Shown here: positions 44,662 through 52,700 of the stretch, piece after piece
Layout: each line of letters opens with the position of its first letter
How positions within the stretch are numbered: position 1 is the first letter of the stretch
DNA from: Hankyongella sp964404985
GTDB lineage: Bacteria > Pseudomonadota > Alphaproteobacteria > Sphingomonadales > Sphingomonadaceae
DNA length: 64,000 nucleotides
NCBI GenBank assembly: GCA_964404985.1
Contig: CAYOMD010000007.1
Location: 1 to 64,000, forward strand
Reading direction: 5' to 3'
Made by a program: the position numbers and the translations under genes
The notes under the pieces: model-generated
What the model saw: the letters and a program-made list of their open reading frames with translations, nothing else
What the model was told of the DNA's origin: nothing
Databases searched by the model: none

Positions 44662-45975
44662 CTATTCCGCAGGCTGCGGTGCAGGGTTGATGATGGCACC
44701 GGTCAGGCGGTCACGCGCGACAACCGTGCGACTCGACAGGTCAGCAAGCACGACACGATGAAGGATGGCGGAGAGCGCCATGAGGTGCAGGAATATCTCT
44801 GCGAATGCGACTTCCAGGAAGGCACCGCCAACCATGAAGCAGACGATACTGGCCTGACACATCTGCGCGAGGTCGCGCGCCCATATCAGCTCCGTATCGT
44901 TCCTGGTCAGCCGTTTGACCTCCTGCAAGGTCACGAGTGCCGTCGCGATGAGCGATATGAACAGAAACAAACCGACGTAGCCGTGTTCTGCCAGGACCTC
45001 GAAATAGATCGAGTGCGACGCCCGCAGCCACATGCCGGGCGGCAGATACTGGGAAGCAACGTCCCGCATGGTGAAGATTCGGAAGCCACCCCCCGTGAAC
45101 GGCCGGTCTTCTGTGAGTTCCATCGCGTAACGCCACATATCGAGGCGACCCTGGGCGGACGCGTCCTGATCGTAGGTCTCGATCGTCGACATCCGGTCTT
45201 TCCAGCTCTGCGGCATGAAGTTGACGGCAAAGCCACCCATCACCAGGCACGCCACCAGAATGACGCCGCGCCGGCGCGACATCATGATCAGCCAGAAGCC
45301 GATCACGAGCAGCGACAGCAGGCCACCGCGCGACTGGGTGCCGAGAATGGACACCGCACAGCATAGCATAAGGCCGACAGCCAGCAGGCGGATGAGTTTG
45401 CTGCCGGCGTGCAGGCTGACATAGCGCGCCAGCGGAATGACCATCGCCAGAACCATCGCAAGTGCATTGCGGTCCTCGATGAAGGTTCCGACAGGCCCCA
45501 TCACATTATGGCCACCACCAGTTGCAATGGTGAACACAGCCCCTTTGAGCGCCAGATAGCCTAGCGCCGCGCAAATTACGAGAATGAGTGCCTCGATCCG
45601 GTGGCGGCTATTGATCAGGCAGTAAACAAAAGTAGTGTAAATCACTGCCTTCATGGTGTTGCCAAGCTTCAGTTCGGATATCTCCGGGTGAAAGGAGGCG
45701 AGGGTCGTGATGTTGATCCAGATGACGAACAGGATGAACGGCAGCAGGATCGGGTGCATCGGCAGCTTTTTAGGCTCGCGCGAGAACAGCCAGCTGAGTG
45801 CGGTCAGCGCAGCGACGACATCGAGGAACGGGAAATAGGTCGCAAAACCGTACATCATCCGGTTGGGAAACATGTAGGAAAACCAGGTCCAGACCAGGAC
45901 ACCCACATGGGGTGCCATAAAGATCAAGGGAAACGAGGCCAGGACGATCATCAGGATCGCGAGACTGCGCAGCAT
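44662..45975 (-). CDS. Exosortase A-associated putative O-glycosylation ligase (O-antigen polymerase-like)
   Basis: A 437-residue membrane protein with about 11 helices. The N-terminal region LVWTWFSYMFPNRMMYGFAT, the block GPVGTFIEDRNALAMVLAMV and the periplasmic loop with FTGGGFRIFTMRD and RASHSIYFEVLAEHGYVGLF match the Wzy/O-antigen ligase-like family tied to exosortase A. It would polymerise or ligate oligosaccharides to proteins or lipid. It precedes wecB in one operon. Confidence 0.92.
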   Translation of the reverse strand: MLRSLAILMIVLASFPLIFMAPHVGVLVWTWFSYMFPNRMMYGFATYFPFLDVVAALTALSWLFSREPKKLPMHPILLPFILFVIWINITTLASFHPEISELKLGNTMKAVIYTTFVYCLINSRHRIEALILVICAALGYLALKGAVFTIATGGGHNVMGPVGTFIEDRNALAMVLAMVIPLARYVSLHAGSKLIRLLAVGLMLCCAVSILGTQSRGGLLSLLVIGFWLIMMSRRRGVILVACLVMGGFAVNFMPQSWKDRMSTIETYDQDASAQGRLDMWRYAMELTEDRPFTGGGFRIFTMRDVASQYLPPGMWLRASHSIYFEVLAEHGYVGLFLFISLIATALVTLQEVKRLTRNDTELIWARDLAQMCQASIVCFMVGGAFLEVAFAEIFLHLMALSAILHRVVLADLSSRTVVARDRLTGAIINPAPQPAE

Positions 45976-46140
45976 GGTGTCGTGTCCTCGTCGCCGGTCG
46001 TGCCGGTATCATGCATGGTCAACGGCGTTTTTGCTTTAATGCCCACGCAAGCACTAAGCCAACATTAATGCATCGTACCTAACCTCGACACACATCAGAA
46101 TTCGGGACATAGTGACCGGCAAGACTGAAGGACGCTAAAA

Positions 46141-46275
46141 ATGGAAGCCATTGCGCTCACAACCGCCTGTGCATGCATCTACTGCATCTTTGTCTGGTCC
46201 ATGCAGGTTGACCGGCGTGAGCGACGGGCCAAAGCGCCGGCCTCTGCCCAGCCCCGTGACCGCCTGCGCGGCTAG
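46141..46275 (+). CDS. Small single-helix membrane protein, 44 residues
   Basis: Not recognised. The frame MEAIALTTACACIYCIFVWS is one hydrophobic, cysteine-containing helix, followed by a basic tail (VDRRERRAKAPAS). GAAGGA eight bases before the ATG supports translation. It lies inside the exosortase locus, divergent from the O-glycosylation ligase and convergent with hydrolase 1. A role in the locus is only suggested by position. Confidence 0.6.
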   Translation: MEAIALTTACACIYCIFVWSMQVDRRERRAKAPASAQPRDRLRG

Positions 46276-46296
46276 AACGCCTGTGAGCGACGCGGG

Positions 46297-47085
46297 CTAA
46301 CCGCGGACTTTCAGCCAGGCGACGATGCATGCAAGCAAGGCCTCCTCGTTGCCCTGCAGGCTGAAGCTGTGGTCTGCGTTGGGCACCCGCAACAGAGTCA
46401 ACCCCGGGATTTTCGGCAGTACCGACTCAAAGGCGCGCGCCGTCCAGTCCTTGTCAGACAGGACGACCGCCGCCTTGCCGGCAACGGTTCGCAGTCGCGC
46501 CAGCATGCCCTGGGTTTCTGCAGAGACACCCTGCTCCCCCGACCGCACCAAGATAGCACTTGCCCGCGCAACCAGTTGTGCAAACGTGAACTCGCCGCGC
46601 AGGACCCGGCCCAGCGCCCGGCCGCTCGTTGCCCGCCGACGGTAATGATCGGCTGTGGCACGCGCGGTATCCTCGGCTTCTGCCGTCCAGGGGTTGAGCA
46701 GGATATAGCCATCGAGCGCCAGGTCCTGGGCCAGCAGCAGGGCTGCCGCACCGTCGCAGAGCCCGAGGCCGATGATCTGGCGCAACTGCGGTTGCGCCGC
46801 CCGAAACGCTACCAGCGCTGCGGCAATGTCCGGCCCGCTGTTACGAAAGCCGGGGTCATGGCCTGCGCTGTCCCCCACCCCGCGCCGGTCAAACCGCAGA
46901 ACAGGATAGCCACGCTCTGCCAGATGTGCGCCGAGCGCCAGAAACCCGCGGTGCGCACCGAAACGGGTCTGCACGCCGCCCGGTACGATCAGCACGCCCA
47001 CGTCACCGTCCGACGGATGGAGGCTCAGCGCGATGTCTGCCCCCATACAGGGTACAAACCAATGGCGCACGGCAGTAGGGCTCAT
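46297..47085 (-). CDS. Exosortase A-associated alpha/beta hydrolase 1
   Basis: A 262-residue alpha/beta hydrolase. VGVLIVPGGVQTRFGAHRGF opens the fold. The nucleophile elbow is GLGLCDGAAA, a Cys in place of the usual Ser, which is a feature of this exosortase-associated family. Later blocks are YPVLRFDRRGVGDSAG, YILLNPWTAEAED and PNADHSFSLQGNEEALLA, with the His near the end. The start overlaps the stop of hydrolase 2 (ATGA). It is thought to act on acyl or precursor groups made by the neighbouring ligase and carrier protein. Confidence 0.9.
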   Translation of the reverse strand: MSPTAVRHWFVPCMGADIALSLHPSDGDVGVLIVPGGVQTRFGAHRGFLALGAHLAERGYPVLRFDRRGVGDSAGHDPGFRNSGPDIAAALVAFRAAQPQLRQIIGLGLCDGAAALLLAQDLALDGYILLNPWTAEAEDTARATADHYRRRATSGRALGRVLRGEFTFAQLVARASAILVRSGEQGVSAETQGMLARLRTVAGKAAVVLSDKDWTARAFESVLPKIPGLTLLRVPNADHSFSLQGNEEALLACIVAWLKVRG

Positions 47086-47792
47086 GCCAGCACCAGATCG
47101 GCCAGGTGCGCCGCCACGTCGCCCGGCTCTGGCGGTTCGGCAAGCTGCCAGTAAACCGGCGCTTCGACGGCACCGGGCCCGGACCCGAGACGATACACCA
47201 CCGCGCCCTGATAGTCCGTGCCCGGCCATTGTGCGTCCGCGATATCGGTCGCGAGCGCCGCTGATACCTCAGCGCCTGCCAGGAGCAGCGACCGCCCGGC
47301 TGCGATGTCGGCTTCCAGATCGGTGACGCGCACTTCCGGGCCGACTTCCTTCGATGCTAGCGCGCGGACTCGCAGCCAGTGGCGCAGGTGGGTGTCGCCG
47401 CGATCAATCGGGCCCAGCGCAAAGTGACGCTCTACGGGTGCGCGCACGACCGCATGCGCCGCGATGAGCGCCCCGAGCCGGATGCTGAACAGACGCACCG
47501 GCGGTTCCGTCTGCGCGATCAGCGCCGCCAATGTCTCCACCCAGGTGTGCCAGCGGGCCTGCGCCAGGTCTGTCGGGCTCTCGCCACAGCCCGGAAGATC
47601 CGGCAGCAGGCAGGACCAGCCGCGAGCCGCCAGTGCTTCGCCAACCACGTTGAACAGCCGGCGGGTCCGGTTGGCCTCCTCCAGAAACGGCTGCACACAG
47701 ATCACCGTGCCGCGCCGTGGCGGCTCAGGGCTATGCGCGAGGCACGGTACAACGACACCAGCATGCTCAGTGGTGATGAAAGCGCGGTTCAC
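47082..47792 (-). CDS. Exosortase A-associated alpha/beta hydrolase 2
   Basis: A 236-residue alpha/beta hydrolase-like protein: GTVICVQPFLEEANRTRRLF, CLLPDLPGCGESPTDLAQ and RLFSIRLGALIAAHAV. Where a GxSxG elbow is expected the motif is SIRLG, so the nucleophile is missing, as in other members of this family. It may be structural or use other chemistry. Its ATG overlaps the acyl carrier protein stop, and its stop overlaps hydrolase 1, so the three genes form one coupled unit. Confidence 0.88.
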   Translation of the reverse strand: MNRAFITTEHAGVVVPCLAHSPEPPRRGTVICVQPFLEEANRTRRLFNVVGEALAARGWSCLLPDLPGCGESPTDLAQARWHTWVETLAALIAQTEPPVRLFSIRLGALIAAHAVVRAPVERHFALGPIDRGDTHLRHWLRVRALASKEVGPEVRVTDLEADIAAGRSLLLAGAEVSAALATDIADAQWPGTDYQGAVVYRLGSGPGAVEAPVYWQLAEPPEPGDVAAHLADLVLA

Positions 47793-48061
47793 GCGGTCTT
47801 GCGGGCAACCATGGCGGCGAGATCGCCAAGGGTCTCGAAGGTCTCGGCGCTGACGTCGTCATCGTCGATCCGGATGCCGAAGCGTTCTTCCAGTGCTGTC
47901 AGCACCGTCGCGACGGCCATCGAATCGAGCTCCGGCAGTGCGCCGAGCAGTGCTGAAGAGGCATCAAGCGCATCGCCCCGGGCCCCCAGATTCAAGGTCT
48001 CGGTGAGGAGCGCACGCACTTGCGTCAGAGGCGCTGCGGGGTTTGCCGCCGTCTCGGCCAT
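47789..48061 (-). CDS. Acyl carrier protein, exosortase-locus type
   Basis: A 90-residue acyl carrier protein. The phosphopantetheine attachment Ser47 is in ELDSMAVATVLTALEERFGI, with the usual acidic helix around it. It would carry an acyl group for the ligase, hydrolases and PLP decarboxylase encoded nearby. It starts the three-gene unit that reads left, divergent from the GNAT gene at 48150. Confidence 0.93.
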   Translation of the reverse strand: MAETAANPAAPLTQVRALLTETLNLGARGDALDASSALLGALPELDSMAVATVLTALEERFGIRIDDDDVSAETFETLGDLAAMVARKTA

Positions 48062-48149
48062 GAAATCACATCCCTTGGTACTTTTGTCTGTTGCAAGGAC
48101 TTATAAGGACTTGTCGGCGCAAGGCAAAGCCGACAGCGAGAATACCACG

Positions 48150-48842
48150 ATGAACCCTCCGCTTGATCCCGCCCTGTTGCAACGCTCAGGCTTGGCCGCC
48201 TACCGGTTGGGCCGCCTGGTCTCGCTCAGCCGTCTCGGGAGCTGGCACAGCTATGCCCTGATCGCCACGCCACGCACCGGCATGCCGGCAATGCCTGCGG
48301 GGTATAGCTCTCGCGCGGCACATACGATGGCGGATCTCGAGGCGGCACTCCTTGCCGCGGGCATAAGCCGGGGGGTCGCCGAATCACGTCTCTCAGCTGG
48401 TGGCATCTGCCTGATGGCCCTGCGCGGGGATACTCCTGTCGGCGTGACCTGGGTCTACAAGGTGCCGGTTCAGGAGGATGAGATCGCCGCACTTTACGAT
48501 TGCGGCGCGCGCGCGGCGTGGGACCTCGGCCTTCATGTCGCTCCTGAACATCGGGCGAGCCGCGCGTTTTCCGCTCTCTGGGCCGCAACTGGCGACTGGC
48601 TGGATGCGCAGGGGTTGCAGTGGTCGCTCAGCCGGATCGCGCTCTACAACGAAGCATCGCTGCGCGCGCACGCCAGACTGGGTGCCCGGCTCATCGGGCA
48701 GGTGCAGGCCTTGCGCCTTGGCAATCTTCAGTGGCTGCGTGCCCGGGTTGCCGAGACCGCCTGCACCAGGATCACCGCCATCTCCAGGCCACCAAAACTT
48801 GCTTTGGTATCAGCTGTAGACGCATTAGAGGCGGCACCATGA
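48150..48842 (+). CDS. GNAT-like acetyltransferase of the exosortase locus
   Basis: A 230-residue protein with a GNAT-type core. The region RAAWDLGLHVAPEHRASRAF and SALWAATGDWLDAQ fits the acetyl-CoA-binding strand-turn-helix, and SRIALYNEASLRAHARLGAR the typical bulge near the end. The substrate is unknown. It begins the rightward operon with the acyl-CoA ligase and decarboxylase; its stop overlaps the ligase start (ATGA). Genes like this occur in exosortase A loci. Confidence 0.8.
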   Translation: MNPPLDPALLQRSGLAAYRLGRLVSLSRLGSWHSYALIATPRTGMPAMPAGYSSRAAHTMADLEAALLAAGISRGVAESRLSAGGICLMALRGDTPVGVTWVYKVPVQEDEIAALYDCGARAAWDLGLHVAPEHRASRAFSALWAATGDWLDAQGLQWSLSRIALYNEASLRAHARLGARLIGQVQALRLGNLQWLRARVAETACTRITAISRPPKLALVSAVDALEAAP

Positions 48843-50395
48843 TCCGCTATGTTGACGACCTTCCGGCTGCCGCCGATCCGGACGCACCTGCCCTGCTCTG
48901 GCGGGGTGCCCCGATCCGTTACGCAGTGCTGAACCGCATGGTGGAAGCGGCGGCGCAATCCTGGCAGGCGCTTGGTCTGGCGCCGGGTGCGCGCGTTGCG
49001 GTCTATCTCGCCAAGACACCGGAGACCGTCGCGGCCCTGTTCGCTGCCAGCCGGGCGGGGATGGTGTTTGTGCCGGTAAACCCGGTCCTGAGGCCGGCAC
49101 AAGTGCGCCACATCCTGGAGGATAGCGCCGCGGAAGTCCTGGTGACATCGGCGGCCCGGCTGGCGGCACTGCGCGAGGAAGACGCCCTGCCGGAGTGCCT
49201 GCGCGCGCTCTACAGCATCGATGATGCGCCCGATGCCCGTGCCTGGCCGGACCCCGCCCCGGACGCCAAGCGCACGGCACGCGACTTCTCGACAGACGCG
49301 CTCGATACCGGGCTGGCCGCTATTCTCTACACATCGGGCAGCACCGGACGACCCAAGGGGGTCATGCTCTCGCACCGGAACCTGCTGCTGGGTGCTGACA
49401 GTGTGCGCCAATATCTCAACGTGCAACCGACTGACCGGCTGCTGGCGGCCCTGCCCTTCAGCTTCGATTATGGCCTCAACCAGTTGACCTGCGGGTTCCT
49501 CGCCGGGGCCTGCGTCAGTCTCATCGATTACCTGACCCCCCGCGACGTGGTGCGCGCGGTTGCGCGGGATGGCATCACCCTGCTGGGCGGTGTGCCGCCG
49601 CTCTGGAGCCAGCTTGCGGCTATCGACTGGCCGGAGGAGGCGCGTGCACCGCTGCGCGCCATCACCAACTCGGGCGGGCGGATGCCGCGTGCCGTGCTCG
49701 GCAAGCTGCGTGCCCTGTTGCCGTCCACGCGCGTTTTTCTCATGTACGGCCTGACCGAGGCGTTTCGCTCTACCTACCTCGACCCGGCACTGGTCGATGA
49801 ACGCCCGGACTCGATCGGCAAGGCGATTCCCCATGCCGAGGTCTATGTCTGCCGGCCGGACGGCACATTGACGGAACCGGGCGAGCCGGGCGAAATCGTG
49901 CACCTTGGCCCGCTGGTGGCGCAGGGCTACTGGCGTGACCCCGCGCGCACCGCCCAGCGTTTCCGTGCACCTCCCCAAGCGGCAGGCGAGCGCATGCCCG
50001 GCGAACAGGCTGTGTGGTCCGGAGACAAAGCCGTCCGCGATGCGGAGGGGTTCCTGACCTTCGTTGGTCGCGACGACGAAATGATCAAGACATCAGGCTA
50101 CCGCGTCAGCCCCACCGAAGTCGAGGAAGCGGCCTATGCCAGCGGTCTCGTGGCCGATTGTGTGGCGATCGGGCTGCCGGATGAGGCGCTCGGCGAGGCG
50201 ATCCTGCTGGTGGCGGCACCGATTGTCGGGGTGCCAGACGCTCAGTCCGCGCTGCCGCAGGCGCTCAGCCGCACCCTGCCCGGTTTCATGCAGCCACGCA
50301 GCATCGTCTGGCGCGACAGCCTGCCGCGCAACCCCAACGGCAAACTGGACCGGCCTGCAATCACGGCAGCCGCCCGCGCGGAGCTCGGGGCATGA
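48839..50395 (+). CDS. Acyl-CoA ligase (AMP-forming), exosortase A-associated
   Basis: A 518-residue AMP-forming ligase that activates an acid for loading on CoA or the neighbouring carrier protein. The phosphate loop is LYTSGSTGRPKGVMLSHRN, the AMP-binding motif YGLTEAFRSTYLDP, and the hinge and catalytic lysine are in GRDDEMIKTSGYRVSPTEVE and RNPNGKLDRPAI. It fits the ligase always seen with exosortase A systems. It is coupled to the gene before and after by ATGA overlaps. Confidence 0.93.
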   Translation: MIRYVDDLPAAADPDAPALLWRGAPIRYAVLNRMVEAAAQSWQALGLAPGARVAVYLAKTPETVAALFAASRAGMVFVPVNPVLRPAQVRHILEDSAAEVLVTSAARLAALREEDALPECLRALYSIDDAPDARAWPDPAPDAKRTARDFSTDALDTGLAAILYTSGSTGRPKGVMLSHRNLLLGADSVRQYLNVQPTDRLLAALPFSFDYGLNQLTCGFLAGACVSLIDYLTPRDVVRAVARDGITLLGGVPPLWSQLAAIDWPEEARAPLRAITNSGGRMPRAVLGKLRALLPSTRVFLMYGLTEAFRSTYLDPALVDERPDSIGKAIPHAEVYVCRPDGTLTEPGEPGEIVHLGPLVAQGYWRDPARTAQRFRAPPQAAGERMPGEQAVWSGDKAVRDAEGFLTFVGRDDEMIKTSGYRVSPTEVEEAAYASGLVADCVAIGLPDEALGEAILLVAAPIVGVPDAQSALPQALSRTLPGFMQPRSIVWRDSLPRNPNGKLDRPAITAAARAELGA

Positions 50396-51630
50396 GCGCG
50401 CCCGCCCACGGCGAACAGCGCGTCTGGCCCGAGGGCTATACCGTGATCGATGGCTGCCTGGCCGTCGGTGGCCGGCCGGTTACCGACTGGGTAAGGGAGC
50501 TCGGGACCCCGCTGTTCCTTTATGACAGGGCCCGCATTCAGGATCGTATCCGGCAACTGCGCGCCGCACTGCCGACCGAGGTTCACCTGCACTATGCCAT
50601 CAAGGCCAATCCTCTGCCCGCAGTCGTCAACTTTCTGGCGAGCCTCACTGACGGTCTGGACGTCGCCTCAGCCGGCGAGGTTGCCGTGGCCCTGGCCAGC
50701 GGCACCGCCCCCGAGCGGGTGAGCTTTGCCGGCCCCGCCAAGCGTGACCCCGAGTTGGAGTGTGCGGTCCGGGGCGGCATCATCCTGAATATCGAAGGTG
50801 CGGGCGAACTGGAACGCGCCGCCCGCATCGCCGCAGCACTGGGCCTGCCCCTCAAGGCGGCGCTGCGCATCAACCCGGACTTCGAGGTCAAGGGCTCGGG
50901 CATGCGGATGGGCGGCGGGGCCAAGCCGTTTGGCGTCGATACCGACCAGGCTCCGGCCTTGCTGGCGCGGATGCAGGTGCTCGGGGTAGATTTCCATGGC
51001 TTTCATATCTATGCGGGTTCGCAAAATCTCTCGGCGGCGGCCATCAGCGAGGCACAGGATTTGTCGCTGGCCCTGGCGGCACGGTTAACGCCGCATGCCC
51101 CCCGGCCGCCGCGCCATGTCAACATCGGCGGCGGCTTCGGTGTACCGTATACGCCACAAGACCAACCGCTCGACCTGGCGAGCCTCGGTGACAGCCTGAA
51201 AGCCCGCCTGGCCCGGACGGAACCGGAACTGGCACAAGCGACGATTGTGCTGGAGCTTGGGCGCTACCTGGTTGCAGAGGCAGGCGTGTACCTGACCCGT
51301 GTTGTCGAAAAGAAACAGTCGCGCGGAGAAACGTTCCTGATCACAGACGGCGGCCTGCACCATCAACTCGCCGCGAGCGGGAACTTCGGGCAGGCAATCC
51401 GCCGCAACTACCCTGTTGCAATAGCGAACAAGTATTCACAAGCCGCAACCGGTTCGGCATCTGTCGTCGGCTGTCTGTGCACACCGCTTGATAAGCTTGG
51501 CGAAAAAGTCCCGCTACCCGATGCCGAGGTGGATGACATCGTCGTCGTCTTTCTAGCTGGAGCCTATGGTCCAACCGCAAGCCCGGGCCGCTTTCTCAGC
51601 CATCCGGACCCTGCAGAACATTTGGTCTGA
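50392..51630 (+). CDS. PLP-dependent decarboxylase (LysA type), exosortase A-associated
   Basis: A 412-residue fold-type III PLP enzyme related to diaminopimelate and ornithine decarboxylases. The cofactor lysine is Lys71 in LHYAIKANPLPAVVNFL. Other blocks are GLDVASAGEVAVAL, FHIYAGSQNLSAAA, HVNIGGGFGVPY, LELGRYLVAEAG and the C-terminal CTPLDKLGEKVPLP and FLAGAYGPTASP. The substrate is unknown; the exosortase-associated class is separate from LysA. Its ATG overlaps the ligase stop. Confidence 0.92.
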   Translation: MSAPAHGEQRVWPEGYTVIDGCLAVGGRPVTDWVRELGTPLFLYDRARIQDRIRQLRAALPTEVHLHYAIKANPLPAVVNFLASLTDGLDVASAGEVAVALASGTAPERVSFAGPAKRDPELECAVRGGIILNIEGAGELERAARIAAALGLPLKAALRINPDFEVKGSGMRMGGGAKPFGVDTDQAPALLARMQVLGVDFHGFHIYAGSQNLSAAAISEAQDLSLALAARLTPHAPRPPRHVNIGGGFGVPYTPQDQPLDLASLGDSLKARLARTEPELAQATIVLELGRYLVAEAGVYLTRVVEKKQSRGETFLITDGGLHHQLAASGNFGQAIRRNYPVAIANKYSQAATGSASVVGCLCTPLDKLGEKVPLPDAEVDDIVVVFLAGAYGPTASPGRFLSHPDPAEHLV

Positions 51631-51856
51631 CGATCATTTGCAGTGCAACACTCTGGTGTTGCGTTTATAAGTGGTACGCAATAGTTTGCCGCGGATTTGT
51701 AACGGACTGCTTTCGCACGCTTTCGCCGCAACAAAATTCTGTTCGCAAAGCCATGCTTACGCTTTGTTCACATATTTTGGGCTTTAGGCAGTCAATTACA
51801 AGAAGTGCTTGGGACCTGGTGGGTTTACCAGCGTCCGCAACAGGAGGGGACAGACT

Positions 51857-52495
51857 GTGAAACTTGGCCTGAAAACCGTATGCCGCGCTGCAATTCTCGG
51901 CGTGATCGCGCTGCTCGCCGCCTGTTCGAGCACGAAGGACAGCCTGCCGCCCGCAGCATTTGTCTCACCTGCCGAAGGGCCAGGCGCTGATTATATCATT
52001 GGGCCGCTTGATGCGCTCAGCATCTTCGTCTGGCGCAATCCGGAGCTTTCGACCGGCGTGACCGTCCGCCCGGACGGCCGGATCACGGTGCCGTTGATCC
52101 AGGATATGGCGGCGACCGGCAAAACGCCGACCCAACTCGCCAAAGACATTGAAGGCGACCTGGCGAAGTACATTCAGAACCCGATCGTCTCGGTGATCGT
52201 TACCGGCTTCCAGGGGCCGTTCGCACAGCAGGTCCGCGTGGTCGGCGAGGCAACCAACCCGGCCGCCATTCCTTACCGTGCGAACATGACCCTGCTCGAC
52301 GTCATGATCTCGGTCGGCGGTCTCACAGAGTTCGCCGCCGGTGACCGCGCCAGCCTGGTGCGCTTCGACCGCACGACCGGAGCCCAAAAGGAATACCGGG
52401 TGCGTCTGGAAAGCCTGCTCAAGGATGGTGAGACATCGGCGAACGTGCGCATTGAGCCGGGCGACGTGATCATCGTGCCGGAGAGCTTCTTCTAG
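51857..52495 (+). CDS. Polysaccharide export lipoprotein (Wza/BexD type), exosortase-associated
   Basis: A 212-residue outer-membrane export protein that forms the pore for exopolysaccharide. The GTG start gives a lipoprotein signal peptide, with the lipidated Cys23 in LLAACSS; AGGAGGGG is just upstream. Poly_export blocks are YIIGPLDALSIFVWRNPELS, VRPDGRITVPLIQD, and a SLBB-like region VVGEATNPAAIPYRANMTLL plus SVGGLTEFAAG. It starts the export operon. The 226 bases before it (51631-51856) hold no recognised gene. Confidence 0.93.
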   Translation: MKLGLKTVCRAAILGVIALLAACSSTKDSLPPAAFVSPAEGPGADYIIGPLDALSIFVWRNPELSTGVTVRPDGRITVPLIQDMAATGKTPTQLAKDIEGDLAKYIQNPIVSVIVTGFQGPFAQQVRVVGEATNPAAIPYRANMTLLDVMISVGGLTEFAAGDRASLVRFDRTTGAQKEYRVRLESLLKDGETSANVRIEPGDVIIVPESFF

Positions 52496-52497
52496 AG

Positions 52498-52551
52498 CCT
52501 TTTATCCGACTTTGATGCCGACACGTCGTGATTCCATCAAAGTCGGAAAAG
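52498..52551. repeat. CCGACTTTGAT palindromic element, copy 2
   Basis: CCTTTTATCCGACTTTGAT faces ATCAAAGTCGGAAAAG. Reversed, it matches 16743-16800 closely. It lies just after the export lipoprotein stop and in the 205-base gap before the chain-length gene. Confidence 0.8.
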
Positions 52552-52700
52552 AGTAGGATGCCGTCACCGGCTTAATAAGGAGCGTCGGCTCGAGTCCGGC
52601 AACCTTTGGTTTGTACTTGTGCGATAGGATCGTCAGTTCAAATCTTAGCGCTGATGCCTGCCGACACTCGCAGGCGCATGCACGGGAATGAGTAGGGTAT

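Noticed and set aside
51631..51856. Sigma-54 promoter before the export lipoprotein, as in some exosortase systems
   Set aside because: A TGGTACG...TTTGCC pair is present, but the GG-GC distance is 13 rather than 10 bases, so the -24/-12 rule fails.
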